From contig CAJFLE010000007.1 of NCBI GenBank assembly GCA_904387375.1, forward strand, positions 1 to 64,000: a stretch of DNA of 64,000 bases, written 5' to 3'. Source of the DNA: Candidatus Protoclostridium gallicola. Its GTDB lineage: Bacteria > Bacillota > Clostridia > Christensenellales > Pumilibacteraceae. Shown here piece by piece: positions 7,994 through 16,639 of the stretch. Below the pieces are notes generated by a model that saw only the letters and a program-made list of their open reading frames with translations, did no database searches and was not told the DNA's origin. The translations under genes and the position numbers were made by a program. How positions within the stretch are numbered: position 1 is the stretch's first letter; every line of letters begins with the position of its first letter.

Positions 7994-9214
7994 TTATGTC
8001 AATTCCTTAAACGTGAGCAGTTTATCCCGATAGTATTCGTATTGCTTTTGACGCGCCTCAATTTCCGCGGGCAAGCCTTCGGAAATATCGTTGCACAGTT
8101 TATCAAAACGGTCAAGGATCGCGACAATACGTTCTTGTTCTTCGAGAGGGGGAACGGGAATTTTTGCTTTTAATATATTATCATTGTATAATCGAGGTAT
8201 GGTTCCACCCGTTGAAATTGCCCATGGTTGCAGTTGATAATAATAATATAAATATTTATTTAGTACAATGCTTTCATCGTGATTAAGCCAGACTATATTT
8301 GAGTCTTGGTAATATGCTGGTTGTCCATCAAAAATTATTGTCCTTCCAATAGTCCCTGCTGCGGAAATCAAAACATCACCTTTTTTAGGGTAAGGATATA
8401 AAGTCGAATATTTTTCAAAGGTTTCTTTGGAAATATAAGCATCTGCTTGTTTTCCAAATGTTCCAATTTTATAAAACGGAATATCTCCTTGTATGTTTGT
8501 TTCGGATTTCATTATGCGCTTACACATGTTTACGGATCCAATTTCACCTAACTGCATTGTTTTACAGTTAAGTTGATTGCCTCTTAATAATTGATCTCTA
8601 TAAAACTCATATTGTTTTTTTCTCGCCGTGAGTTCCGCCGTGAGTTCCGCCGTGAGTTCCGTAAACTTATCCAGAATTCGCACGATTTCTTCCTGCACCT
8701 CAATCGGCGGAATAGGGATTTTGATTTTCATAAAATCTTTTTTCGATATATAAAATCTTGTAACCCCTCGTACGGCTTTCTGTACTATCTTTCTAAATTC
8801 AATGCCCCGAAAATAATAATTTAAAAAAGTCGAATTTATTTCCGTTTTATATTCCTCTAATATTCTTATACCAAATAAATGGTCATCTAAAAAAACACCG
8901 TCTTGTATATCGTTTTCAATCACAGACGAAATTGCACATTCATCAGGTACTTCCGATGCGCTTGTAAATAATATATCACCTTTTTGCAAAATCGTTTGTC
9001 GCAAATTTTTGACCGTAGCCTTTTTAATAAGCGTTGTATCTATTTTTAAGTGCGTATAAGCGTTCATATAATCTATAAAAACGCAATTGCCTGTTTCTGC
9101 CCATTTATTAGAAACACCGCTCATTCCTGTTAATTGTATAGAAAAATCCTCAAATGTTTTATATTCCACTCCATTTGGGCAAAGTTTTTGTATCAATTCT
9201 TCAAGTTTGTTCAT
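7994..9214 (-). CDS. hsdS: Type I restriction system specificity subunit HsdS
   Basis: HsdS sets the DNA target of the methylase and nuclease complex through two target-recognition domains (TRDs) separated by conserved helices. Both halves are visible: each ends in a PIPPIEVQE/PVPPLEEQE segment followed by a coiled helix ending in KKQYEFYRDQLL or KQYEYYRDKLL. Within the central conserved region residues 185-197 are a repeated Thr-Ala-Glu-Leu stretch encoded by three perfect 12-bp units. The 406-residue length is normal. The TRDs are strongly AT-rich, unlike the rest of the window, which indicates recent exchange. It overlaps the preceding gene by ATGA, so translation is coupled. Confidence 0.93.
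   Translation of the reverse strand: MNKLEELIQKLCPNGVEYKTFEDFSIQLTGMSGVSNKWAETGNCVFIDYMNAYTHLKIDTTLIKKATVKNLRQTILQKGDILFTSASEVPDECAISSVIENDIQDGVFLDDHLFGIRILEEYKTEINSTFLNYYFRGIEFRKIVQKAVRGVTRFYISKKDFMKIKIPIPPIEVQEEIVRILDKFTELTAELTAELTARKKQYEFYRDQLLRGNQLNCKTMQLGEIGSVNMCKRIMKSETNIQGDIPFYKIGTFGKQADAYISKETFEKYSTLYPYPKKGDVLISAAGTIGRTIIFDGQPAYYQDSNIVWLNHDESIVLNKYLYYYYQLQPWAISTGGTIPRLYNDNILKAKIPVPPLEEQERIVAILDRFDKLCNDISEGLPAEIEARQKQYEYYRDKLLTFKELT
8625..8660. repeat. Three tandem 12-bp TAEL-coding repeats inside hsdS
   Basis: GCCGTGAGTTCC occurs three times in a row (8625-8636, 8637-8648, 8649-8660) without mismatch. On the coding strand each unit adds the four residues T-A-E-L to the helical spacer between the two target-recognition domains. 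Confidence 0.95.
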
Positions 9215-10113
9215 TTATATTTCTCCAATATTGCCTGCATTTTCTTTTGACTTTCTTTGTCTTGTACTTTTTCTAAATGAACAATTTCAAATTGGTCATA
9301 AAACCCAATAGATTTTAACTCTTCTATCTGCTCAAATAATTTCCAATTAGGGTTGACCCATATATCATAACCATGTAACATATTTATTTTAATACAAGAA
9401 TCTTGGCGGTTTTGCAAGCCTTCATAACTATTTAAGCCGTCATTGAGAATAACTGCTTGTCTTTGTTTTTCGTCCTCACTCATTCCTCGAATATCGTCAG
9501 CACTTTGCAAAATTTGGCGTTTGGTTATTTCGTTAAGATCGTAACCAAATTGTTTTGCAAGACATTCATCCTGTTTGGCGGTATCAAATTCACAAAAGGA
9601 ATGGCGTCCTTCTTTTGAAAGTTGATAAGAATGAAATACTCTTAACGGATATTTTATTTTATAAATATCGTTTTCGATTTCGTGATTTACGCGATAAGCA
9701 AAGCGAAATAATTCTTTATCGTGGGGGACATAATCCAATGTAAGATTTTCAGGCAAAAAATCTTTACAAAGGCTTCGGACTTCCGCTAATTGATTTTTCA
9801 AGATTGCAATCAATTCGTCGGGCGTATTATATTTTTGCCGCTTGTAATTCTCATCCTTATGAGCAGAATTTTTATCTCTTTCATAGTAAATAGAGGCAAC
9901 AACCTTGTTTTGACAAATTTTCTTCTTATCTTTCGGAAAAGATTTATCCAGCACTATGCAACAGTTAATGTAGAACTGTTGGCAGGTTGCAGCGATTCTT
10001 GCACGCAAGTCAATATTGATAAGTAATTTCTGATTTTCTTTAATATATAGCAATGTATCAATATTTTTCTTTGCTTCTATTAAATATCTGGCAAGTTCCC
10101 ATTTTGTCATCAT
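9211..10113 (-). CDS. Unknown protein encoded between hsdM and hsdS (HEPN-like motif)
   Basis: I do not recognise a family for these 300 residues. It has no signal peptide, membrane segment or nucleotide-binding loop. The N-terminal third is helical and contains R79-D-K-N-S-A-H85, an Rx5H arrangement that fits the catalytic motif of HEPN RNases. HEPN proteins are known from restriction loci, but the motif is short and could be chance. It overlaps hsdM upstream and hsdS downstream by ATGA, so it is translated as part of the operon rather than merely inserted. The composition is AT-rich like hsdS. Possible jobs are an anticodon- or RNA-cutting guard, or a modifier of the restriction complex. 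Confidence that the gene is real is high; its function is open. Confidence 0.8.
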   Translation of the reverse strand: MMTKWELARYLIEAKKNIDTLLYIKENQKLLINIDLRARIAATCQQFYINCCIVLDKSFPKDKKKICQNKVVASIYYERDKNSAHKDENYKRQKYNTPDELIAILKNQLAEVRSLCKDFLPENLTLDYVPHDKELFRFAYRVNHEIENDIYKIKYPLRVFHSYQLSKEGRHSFCEFDTAKQDECLAKQFGYDLNEITKRQILQSADDIRGMSEDEKQRQAVILNDGLNSYEGLQNRQDSCIKINMLHGYDIWVNPNWKLFEQIEELKSIGFYDQFEIVHLEKVQDKESQKKMQAILEKYK

Positions 10114-11675
10114 TCCCCCTCAATCTCCGCAATGATTTTATCTATCTCGTCGCGCAAAAACTGCTCGCGGGCGACGATTTCGGCGATTTGTTTATTAAGC
10201 TCTTTTATATCGACTTTCTCGCGCGTGTCTTGCTTTTCAACGTAAGTGCTGACGGAAAGGTTGAAATCGTTTTCGGCGATCGCAGCGTTCGGCACGACTT
10301 TTGCGGTATATTCCACGTCCTTACGCTCGGTAAAAAGCCGGAGAATATTTTCGATATTGGTATCCGTCAGTTTGTTGTTATTGGTGACTTTTACACATTC
10401 TTTGCTTGCATCGATAAAAAGCACGTCATTGCTCGTTTTGGATTTTTTCAGAACCATAATGCAAGTGGCAATGCTTGTACCGAAAAACAAATTTTCCGGC
10501 AGCTGAATAATGCAGTCGATAAAATTGTTTTCGATGAGATATTTGCGGATTTTCTGTTCCGCGCCGCCGCGATAGAAAATGCCGGGGAAGCATACGATTG
10601 CCGCGACGCCGCTCGTCGCCAGCCAGGACAGGGAGTGCATGATAAACGCCATGTCCGCATAACTTTTCGGCGCAAGAATGCCGGCATGGGAGAACCGCGG
10701 ATCGTTGATAAGGAGCGGATCGTCGCTGCCTTTCCATTTGGTGGAATACGGAGGATTGGAAACAATCGCCTCAAAAGGTTCGTCGTCCCAATGCTGCGGC
10801 TTCGTAAGTGTGTCTTCGTTGGCAATGTCGAATTTGTCGTAATCTATATCGTGCAGAAACATGTTTATACGGCAAAGGTTGTAAGTCGTAAGGTTGATTT
10901 CCTGGCCGAAAAAGCCTTGCCGCACATTCTCTTTGCCGAGAATTTTAGCAAACTTCAACAGCAGCGAGCCGCTGCCGCAAGCGGGATCGTATACCTTATT
11001 GACTTCGGTCTTTCCCACAACGGTGAGTCGTGTCAGAAGCTCGGAAACTTCCTGCGGAGTAAAGTATTCGCCGCCGCTTTTGCCTGCATTGCTCGCATAC
11101 ATACCCATCAGGAACTCGTATGCGTCACCGAATGCGTCGATCGTATTATCCTTGTACCCGCCGAGCTTCATGTCTCCGATACTGTCGAGCAGCTTAACGA
11201 GCTTTTCGTTTCTCCTTGCCACCGTCGGGCCGAGCTTGTTGGAGTTTACGTCGACGTCGTAAAACAGTCCCTTGAAATTTTCTTCGCTGTCGGTGCCCTG
11301 CGCCGAGCCTTCGATTGATTTGAATATCTTTTCGAGAGTTTCATTCAGGTCGGGATCATTTTTCGCCCTTTTGCGTACGTTGGCAAACAGCTGGCTGGGC
11401 AGCATGAAAAATCCCTTTGTCCGTACCATATCCTCGCGGATTATTTCTGCCTGTTCGTCGGAAATATCCGCATAATCGAATGCGGCGTTGCCCGCTTTAT
11501 GCTCGCCGGCATTGATATAATCCGTTATGTTTTCGGATATGTAGCGATAAAACATGAACCCCAGAACATACTGTTTGAAGTCCCAGCCGTCCACACTGCC
11601 GCGCAGGTCGTTCGCTATATTCCATATTGCCTTGTGCAGCTCTTCGCGTTCCTGTTCCTTTGTCGAATTTGCCAT
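10110..11675 (-). CDS. hsdM: Type I restriction system DNA methyltransferase subunit HsdM
   Basis: HsdM is the adenine-N6 methyltransferase that protects the host and forms the core complex with HsdS. The SAM-binding motif DPACGSG starts at residue 230 and the catalytic NPPY at 307. The helical N-terminal domain (ELHKAIWNIANDLRG) and the C-terminal helices that grip HsdS are present. The 521-residue length is normal. I chose the ATG at 11675 because GGGAG lies about 10 nt upstream and the protein then starts MANSTKEQ; an upstream in-frame ATG at 11735 lies inside a hairpin and has no ribosome site. First gene of the operon. Confidence 0.95.
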   Translation of the reverse strand: MANSTKEQEREELHKAIWNIANDLRGSVDGWDFKQYVLGFMFYRYISENITDYINAGEHKAGNAAFDYADISDEQAEIIREDMVRTKGFFMLPSQLFANVRKRAKNDPDLNETLEKIFKSIEGSAQGTDSEENFKGLFYDVDVNSNKLGPTVARRNEKLVKLLDSIGDMKLGGYKDNTIDAFGDAYEFLMGMYASNAGKSGGEYFTPQEVSELLTRLTVVGKTEVNKVYDPACGSGSLLLKFAKILGKENVRQGFFGQEINLTTYNLCRINMFLHDIDYDKFDIANEDTLTKPQHWDDEPFEAIVSNPPYSTKWKGSDDPLLINDPRFSHAGILAPKSYADMAFIMHSLSWLATSGVAAIVCFPGIFYRGGAEQKIRKYLIENNFIDCIIQLPENLFFGTSIATCIMVLKKSKTSNDVLFIDASKECVKVTNNNKLTDTNIENILRLFTERKDVEYTAKVVPNAAIAENDFNLSVSTYVEKQDTREKVDIKELNKQIAEIVAREQFLRDEIDKIIAEIEGE

Positions 11676-11719
11676 ATTCAGCAGCTCCCGTAAGTAGATA
11701 TTGATTATTGAAAACAAAA

Positions 11720-11767
11720 CCCGGGTTATCTGCATGCGGCTGTCCGCCGGGTTGCCGATAATCCGGG
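11720..11767 (-). promoter_or_regulatory. Leader hairpin before hsdM (terminator or attenuator)
   Basis: An 11-bp near-perfect inverted repeat (11720-11730 with 11757-11767) is followed on the minus strand by TTTTGTTTT. It can end transcription coming from the cytidylate-kinase-like gene. A TATAAT box on the minus strand (11775-11780) would start RNA right at this hairpin, so it could instead act as an attenuator for the restriction operon. Confidence 0.55.
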
Positions 11768-11791
11768 CTTACGCATTATAAACCGAATGGG

Positions 11792-12388
11792 TTATTTCAT
11801 TCTTGCGAAATCGGCGAGAATGTTGACGACCTTGTCGATGCCGACGGCGCTGGAAATCGTCATGTCGTAGTTCTGCATGCGGCCCCATTCCGCGCCCGCG
11901 TATTTGCGGTAATACGCCGCGCGCGCCTTGTCGTTCTTGCGGAGATATTTGATCGCGCTCTTCTCGTCGAGGTTGTGGCGTTCCATGATCCGTTCGACGC
12001 GCTGCTCGACGGGCGCGTGCACGAATACGCTTATATTCGGTATCTTGCGTTCGGCAAGGACGTGAGAGGCGCACCTGCCTACTATAACGCAGTCGCCACC
12101 TGCGGCGAGGCGGCGGATCGCCTTGCTCTGCGCGAGATAGATCTGATCGTACACGGGCAGCCACTTTTCGCTGCCGGCGGTGTCGTAGAAATAATAATAT
12201 CCGGAATAATCGAAGGGCATGGGCGTCTTGTCCGCCGAGTGCTCTATAATCTCTTTCGCAAAGCCGGATATGTCCGCGGTCAGCTGCGTGACCGTTTTGT
12301 CGTAGCACGGCACGCCCAGCTTGTCCGCGAGTTTGTGCCCGATCTCGCTTCCGCCCGATCCGCTTTCTCTGCTGATGGTTATAATCAT
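11792..12388 (-). CDS. Cytidylate-kinase-like family protein
   Basis: A 198-residue P-loop protein. MIITISRESGSGGSEIG opens with the modified nucleotide-binding loop of the cytidylate-kinase-like family, and VIVGRCASHVL plus a C-terminal lid region (RVERIMERHNLD) follow in the usual order. These proteins resemble CMP kinase but their true substrate is mostly unknown. The start at 12388 is set by AAGGAGG 7 nt upstream; a longer in-frame form to 12451 has no ribosome site. It has its own minus-strand promoter (12423-12451) and is divergent from the phosphatase gene. Confidence 0.85.
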   Translation of the reverse strand: MIITISRESGSGGSEIGHKLADKLGVPCYDKTVTQLTADISGFAKEIIEHSADKTPMPFDYSGYYYFYDTAGSEKWLPVYDQIYLAQSKAIRRLAAGGDCVIVGRCASHVLAERKIPNISVFVHAPVEQRVERIMERHNLDEKSAIKYLRKNDKARAAYYRKYAGAEWGRMQNYDMTISSAVGIDKVVNILADFARMK

Positions 12389-12422
12389 AACGTTTTCCTC
12401 CTTATTGCGATGATGCATATAT

Positions 12423-12451
12423 ATTATAATATATTTTTCCGGGAATTTCAA
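12423..12451 (-). promoter_or_regulatory. Promoter of the cytidylate-kinase-like gene
   Basis: On the minus strand TTGAAA (12451-12446), 17-nt spacer, TATAAT (12428-12423), about 28 nt before the ribosome site. Confidence 0.75.
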
Positions 12452-12481
12452 TACCCGTGCGGCAATTTGGCAAAAAAATAT

Positions 12482-12511
12482 TTGGCGCGGGCGCCGCTCG
12501 CGTGGTATAAT
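12482..12511 (+). promoter_or_regulatory. Promoter of the tyrosine phosphatase gene
   Basis: TTGGCG (12482-12487), 18-nt spacer, extended -10 TGGTATAAT ending at 12511. The start codon is 21 nt downstream with GGAG between. Confidence 0.75.
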
Positions 12512-12532
12512 CTAAGAAAAAACGGAGCCGAT

Positions 12533-12988
12533 ATGAAAATAATATTCGTCTGCCACGGCAATATATGCCGTTCGCCCATGGCGGAATTCGTAATGAAAGA
12601 CATCCTCGCGCGCCGGGGAATGAGCGGCTGCGAGGTCATAAGCCGCGCCGCCCGCACCGACGAGATAGGTTCGGACATTTATCCGCCCGCGCGCCGCACT
12701 CTGGACGCGCACGGAGTGCCGTATGCCCGCCGCGCCGCCCGTCTGATCACGCGGGAGGAGTTCGCTTCCGCCGATCTCGTCGTCGTTATGGACGGGGAGA
12801 ATCTGTGCGACATGGAGCGCGCGTTCGGCCGCTCGGACAAGGTGCGCCGGCTGATGAGCTTCGCCGGGGAGGAACGCGACGTCGCCGACCCGTGGTACAC
12901 CCGCGATTTCGAGCGCACTTACTCGGACGTGGCGCGCGGCTGCGCTGCGCTCGCGGACGAAATAGCCGCTTCTGCTGCGGCAAAATAA
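12533..12988 (+). CDS. Low-molecular-weight protein-tyrosine phosphatase
   Basis: A 151-residue cytosolic phosphatase. The P-loop CHGNICRS (C7 to R13) matches CX5R at the extreme N-terminus, and the general-acid segment DPWY occurs near residue 121, as in the family. The same fold includes arsenate reductases, but the DPWY motif favours phosphotyrosine as substrate, often a bacterial tyrosine kinase product in capsule or stress control. The start follows GGAG by 6 nt. The next gene, thioredoxin, has its own promoter. Confidence 0.92.
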   Translation: MKIIFVCHGNICRSPMAEFVMKDILARRGMSGCEVISRAARTDEIGSDIYPPARRTLDAHGVPYARRAARLITREEFASADLVVVMDGENLCDMERAFGRSDKVRRLMSFAGEERDVADPWYTRDFERTYSDVARGCAALADEIAASAAAK

Positions 12989-12997
12989 TAAAAACAC

Positions 12998-13026
12998 TTG
13001 TCAACCGCCGCCTTGTGTGGTATACT
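12998..13026 (+). promoter_or_regulatory. Thioredoxin promoter giving a leaderless mRNA
   Basis: TTGTCA (12998-13003), 17-nt spacer, extended TGG-TATACT (13021-13026). The ATG at 13033 is 6 nt after the -10 box, so RNA should start at the A of the start codon. There is no ribosome site. Confidence 0.8.
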
Positions 13027-13032
13027 ACGCGT

Positions 13033-13335
13033 ATGGTTAAAGAACTCACTTACGACAATTTCAAAAGCGAAACGGCGGACGGCGTGTGCGTCCTGGATTT
13101 CTGGGCGTCCTGGTGCGGTCCCTGCCGCATGATGTCTCCCGTTATCGACGGTCTTGCCGAGAAACGCCCCGACATAAAATTCTTCAAAGTCAACGTGGAC
13201 GAGGAAGACAGGCTCGCCGCGGCTTTCCGCGTGGAGAGCATTCCCATGATCGTGGTCATGCGCGACGGCAAGGTGGCCGGCGGCACCGTGGGCTATATGC
13301 CCGAGGAAACGCTCGTTCGCGAACTGGGGATCTGA
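13033..13335 (+). CDS. trxA: Thioredoxin
   Basis: A 100-residue cytosolic dithiol oxidoreductase. The active site WCGPC holds Cys28 and Cys31, FWASWCGPC is the classical context, and the cis-Pro loop ESIPMIV follows near residue 73. The length is standard for a single thioredoxin domain. It overlaps the next gene by ATGA, so it is the first gene of an operon with the HAD phosphatase and leuS. Translation must begin without a leader if the promoter at 12998-13026 is used. Confidence 0.93.
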   Translation: MVKELTYDNFKSETADGVCVLDFWASWCGPCRMMSPVIDGLAEKRPDIKFFKVNVDEEDRLAAAFRVESIPMIVVMRDGKVAGGTVGYMPEETLVRELGI

Positions 13336-13895
13336 TGCGGGCATTCGACTTCGACCAGACGATATACGACGGATACAGCTACCGCGACTTCTGCTTTTTC
13401 GTGACCGCCCGCCGCCCCTGGCTGGCGTTCTATCTGCCCGTCATCATCGTCGTTGCGCTGCTTAAAGCGTGCCGGCTCATTTCCATGAAGCGCACGGTGG
13501 AGATCATTCTCTGGCCGTATCTGCGCTTTAAGAAAATCGACGAGTATATCGTCAAATTCTGGGACAAGAAGGAAAAGCGCATACAGCAGTGGTATAAAGA
13601 TATCCACAGCCCCGACGACCTCATCATAAGCGCGACCCCGTCCTTCTTCCTCGAAGAGATCTGCCGCCGCATAGGCGTGACCAATCTCATCGCGACCGAG
13701 ATCGACCGCAAGACGGGCAAGGTCGTGGACCCGTACTGCTACCGCGAAGGCAAGTGGCAGCGGTTTATCGCGCGCTACGGCGAGGACGCGAAACTTACCG
13801 AATATTATACGGACACCATGCGCGACGAATTCATGCTCGGAAAAGCCGAGCGCGGATTTTTCGTCAAGAACGGCAGGGTGACCCAGGTACACTGA
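13335..13895 (+). CDS. HAD-family hydrolase (phosphoserine-phosphatase-like)
   Basis: A 186-residue protein of the HAD superfamily. The nucleophile motif is at the very start ([10 protein letters not shown], Asp5 and Asp7), ISATPSFF supplies motif II, and a C-terminal DTMRDEFML replaces the usual GDSxxD, so the metal-binding motif is partly altered. A hydrophobic cap stretch (residues about 28-55) lies between motifs I and II, as in HAD-IB phosphatases. The substrate is unknown. It is translationally coupled to thioredoxin and ends one base before the leuS start codon. Confidence 0.8.
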   Translation: MRAFDFDQTIYDGYSYRDFCFFVTARRPWLAFYLPVIIVVALLKACRLISMKRTVEIILWPYLRFKKIDEYIVKFWDKKEKRIQQWYKDIHSPDDLIISATPSFFLEEICRRIGVTNLIATEIDRKTGKVVDPYCYREGKWQRFIARYGEDAKLTEYYTDTMRDEFMLGKAERGFFVKNGRVTQVH

Positions 13896-13896
13896 T

Positions 13897-16293
13897 ATGG
13901 ACTTTCTGAAAATCGAAGAAAAATGGAAAAAGAGGTGGGAGGATGAAAAGCTCGACTCCTTCGACGTTTCGCGCGCGGATAAGAAAAAGTACGTGCTCGA
14001 AATGTTCTCGTACCCCTCGGGCGCGAACCTGCACCTCGGACATTGGTATAATTTCGGCCTGACCGACATCTACGCGCGCCTGCTCCGCATGCAGGGCTAC
14101 GAAGTGTTCCAGCCCATGGGCTTCGACGCGTTCGGTCTGCCCGCGGAGAACTACGCGATCAAAACGGGCATACATCCCAAGGATTCCACCGAAAAGAACA
14201 TAAAGACCATGGAGCGCCAGCTCCGCAATATGGGCGCGTCCTTCGACTGGGACTACGAGATCAAGACGTGCGAGCCGGAGTATTACAAGTGGACGCAGTG
14301 GCTTTTTTTGCAGCTGTACAAGCACGGCCTCGCCGAGGAAAAACTCGCGCCCGTCAACTGGTGCCCCTCCTGCAACACCGTCATCGCCAACGAACAGGTG
14401 GTGGACGGCTGCTGCGAGCGCTGCGGCTCCGTCGTCGAGCGCAGGGAAATGCGCCAGTGGTTTTTCAAGATAACGAAATACGCCGAGGAGCTGCTCTCCG
14501 GGCTGGACAAGATAGACTGGCCGGAAAAGACCAAGCTCATGCAGCGCAACTGGATAGGCAAATCGTCGGGCGGCGAAGTGGAATTCGACCTCGTGGGCGG
14601 CGGCTCGTTCAAGGTATTCACGACGCGCGCCGACACGCTGTTCGGCTGCTCGTACGTCGTGCTGGCGCCCGAGCACCCGCTCGTGGACAAGATCACGACG
14701 GCGGACAGAAAGGCAGACGTCGAGGAGTATAAGAAGCAGGCGGCGCAGCAGTCGGAGATCGACCGCACGTCCACAGTCAAGGAAAAAACGGGCGTGTTCA
14801 CGGGCGCGTATGCGATAAATCCCATCAACGGCCGCAAGGTTCCGGTGTGGGTGGCGGACTACGTCCTTGCGACCTACGGCACCGGCGCGGTCATGGCCGT
14901 GCCCTCGCACGACACGCGCGACTACGATTTCGCGACCAAATACGGCCTGCCCATAGAGCGCGTCGTCAGGAGCGCGGACGGCTCGCCGGACGACCTGCCG
15001 TTCACCGAATACGGCGTCGCCGTCAATTCCGGCTTCATTGACGGCATGAAGACGGCGGACGCGAAAAAGGCGGTGCTCAAAAAACTCGCCGAGCTGGGCA
15101 AGGGCGGGGAAAAGGTGACTTACCGCCTGCGCGACTGGTCGGTGTCCCGCCAGCGCTACTGGGGCGCGCCCATTCCCATGATACACTGCCCGCACTGCGG
15201 CGTGGTGCCAGTGCCCGAGGATCAGCTCCCCGTCGAGCTGCCTTACGACGTGGATTTCCATCCGAGCGGAAAGAGCCCGCTCGGCGCCAAAGAGAGTTAT
15301 ATAAACGTCAGGTGCCCGGTGTGCGGCGCGGACGCAAAGCGCGACCCCGACACCCTCGACACCTTCGTGTGCTCGAGCTGGTACTACCTGCGCTATCCCA
15401 ACGCAAAGCGCGCGGACGTCGCCTTCGATCCCGAGTGGACGGATAAGATGCTGCCCGTGGACACATACGTCGGCGGCGCCGAGCACGCGTGCATGCACCT
15501 GCTGTACTCGCGCTTCATCACCAAAGCGCTGCGCGACATGGGCTATCTGCACTTCGACGAGCCTTTCCTCAAACTCGTGCACCAGGGCGTCATACTCGGC
15601 CCCGACGGCAAGCGCATGAGCAAGACGCGCGGCAACATAATCAATCCCGACGACTACGTGTCCGTGTACGGCTCCGACGTGTTCAAGATGTATCTGTGCT
15701 TCGCCTTCTCGTACACCGAGGGCGGCCCGTTCTCCAAGGACGGCATACCCGCGGTCGCGAAGTACCTCGACCGCGTCGAGCGCATAGTGCTCAAAGCGGC
15801 GGGCGGCAGGGACGTAAAGCCCGCGGACTCCAAAAAGGCTGCGGCGCTGGAATACGACGTCAACTACGCGGCGAAGTGCTGCGCGGCCGACATAGGAAAC
15901 TTCTCGTTCAATACCGCGGTGGCGCGGCTCATGGAGCTGACCAATTCCATGTATAAATACGACGCCCCGGATTCCGCGCTGCTCGGCGCGGCGGAAACGC
16001 TCGTGAAGCTCATGGCGCCCATGGTTCCGCACATAGCCGAAGAACTGTGGGAGGCGCTGGGACACAAGACGAGCGTGCTGCGCGAAAAGTATCCCGAGTG
16101 CGACGAGAGCAAGCTGGTCAGGGCGGAAGTGGAAATCCCCGTGCAGCTGCTCGGCAAGCTCAAAGGCACGGTCATGCTCGCGCCCGACGCATCCGAGGAA
16201 GAGGCCTCGGCTGCCGCGCTCGCGCTGCTCGGTCTGACCGGAGCGAAAAAGATAATCTACAAGGCGGGCAGGATAATAAACGTCATCGCCTGA
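13897..16293 (+). CDS. leuS: Leucyl-tRNA synthetase
   Basis: This class I synthetase charges tRNA-Leu. The HIGH-type motif is HLGH (46-49) after SYPSGAN; the KMSKS-type motif is KRMSKTRGN (572-580). Between them lies the CP1 editing domain ([24 protein letters not shown]) and two zinc-ribbon-like CxxC pairs (WCPSC, CPHC). The C-terminal anticodon-binding helices end with a short domain. At 798 residues it is full length for the compact bacterial form. It begins 1 nt after the HAD stop codon and is followed by a terminator. Confidence 0.97.
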   Translation: MDFLKIEEKWKKRWEDEKLDSFDVSRADKKKYVLEMFSYPSGANLHLGHWYNFGLTDIYARLLRMQGYEVFQPMGFDAFGLPAENYAIKTGIHPKDSTEKNIKTMERQLRNMGASFDWDYEIKTCEPEYYKWTQWLFLQLYKHGLAEEKLAPVNWCPSCNTVIANEQVVDGCCERCGSVVERREMRQWFFKITKYAEELLSGLDKIDWPEKTKLMQRNWIGKSSGGEVEFDLVGGGSFKVFTTRADTLFGCSYVVLAPEHPLVDKITTADRKADVEEYKKQAAQQSEIDRTSTVKEKTGVFTGAYAINPINGRKVPVWVADYVLATYGTGAVMAVPSHDTRDYDFATKYGLPIERVVRSADGSPDDLPFTEYGVAVNSGFIDGMKTADAKKAVLKKLAELGKGGEKVTYRLRDWSVSRQRYWGAPIPMIHCPHCGVVPVPEDQLPVELPYDVDFHPSGKSPLGAKESYINVRCPVCGADAKRDPDTLDTFVCSSWYYLRYPNAKRADVAFDPEWTDKMLPVDTYVGGAEHACMHLLYSRFITKALRDMGYLHFDEPFLKLVHQGVILGPDGKRMSKTRGNIINPDDYVSVYGSDVFKMYLCFAFSYTEGGPFSKDGIPAVAKYLDRVERIVLKAAGGRDVKPADSKKAAALEYDVNYAAKCCAADIGNFSFNTAVARLMELTNSMYKYDAPDSALLGAAETLVKLMAPMVPHIAEELWEALGHKTSVLREKYPECDESKLVRAEVEIPVQLLGKLKGTVMLAPDASEEEASAAALALLGLTGAKKIIYKAGRIINVIA

Positions 16294-16312
16294 AAACAGC
16301 AGTCAGCTTTGG

Positions 16313-16336
16313 GGCGCCGGATTTCCGGCGCCTTTT
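16313..16336 (+). terminator. Terminator of the trx-HAD-leuS operon
   Basis: GGCGCCGG and CCGGCGCC pair around ATTT and are followed by TTTT. Confidence 0.88.
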
Positions 16337-16409
16337 CGCTGCGATAAAACGCAATTTGAAAAGTCATAAAAATAAGGGTTAAAAACTATTGAAAAGTCAT
16401 GCGGGGAAA

Positions 16410-16501
16410 CAAAACGAAAAGCCCGGGGCGATGCCTCGGGCTTTCCGTTGGTAAGATGATGGTGATGATGATTAGGAGGATTGTGGTGCCGTCCTATTTG
16501 T
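16410..16501 (-). ncRNA. Candidate small RNA, about 90 nt
   Basis: On the minus strand a TTTACA-N17-TATATT promoter (16536-16508) would start RNA near 16501. A hairpin at 16444-16418 (AAAGCCC...GGGCTTTT) followed by CGTTTTG ends it. No start codon gives an open frame inside. This is the only visible content of the 346-nt gap between leuS and the DJ-1 gene. The transcript would contain CATCATCACCATCAT, but not in a frame with a start codon. Confidence 0.4.
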
Positions 16502-16507
16502 AGCTAT

Positions 16508-16536
16508 AATATATCATATATTTCCGGATTTGTAAA
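16508..16536 (-). promoter_or_regulatory. Minus-strand promoter of the candidate small RNA
   Basis: TTTACA (16536-16531), 17-nt spacer, TATATT (16513-16508). Confidence 0.5.
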
Positions 16537-16639
16537 TACCTTTTGCACAAATTGACGTTTTTTTGACCTAAATTGCATTCCGCCGGTACGAAAGGCGCTT
16601 TTTTGAAAACGAAAGGCGCTTTTCACGCCTTCTCCCGCC

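Noticed and set aside
13864..16065. Long open frames opposite leuS, ppk1 (2417-4405) and fusA (38908-40932), each over 600 codons
   Set aside because: They lie antisense to intact, well-conserved genes, have His/Arg/Val-rich composition typical of reversed GC-rich genes and no ribosome sites or promoters.
16455..16502. His-codon run or the 15-codon plus-strand frame as an amino-acid leader peptide
   Set aside because: On the minus strand there is no start codon in the His frame, on the plus strand no promoter precedes it, and no amino-acid biosynthesis gene follows.
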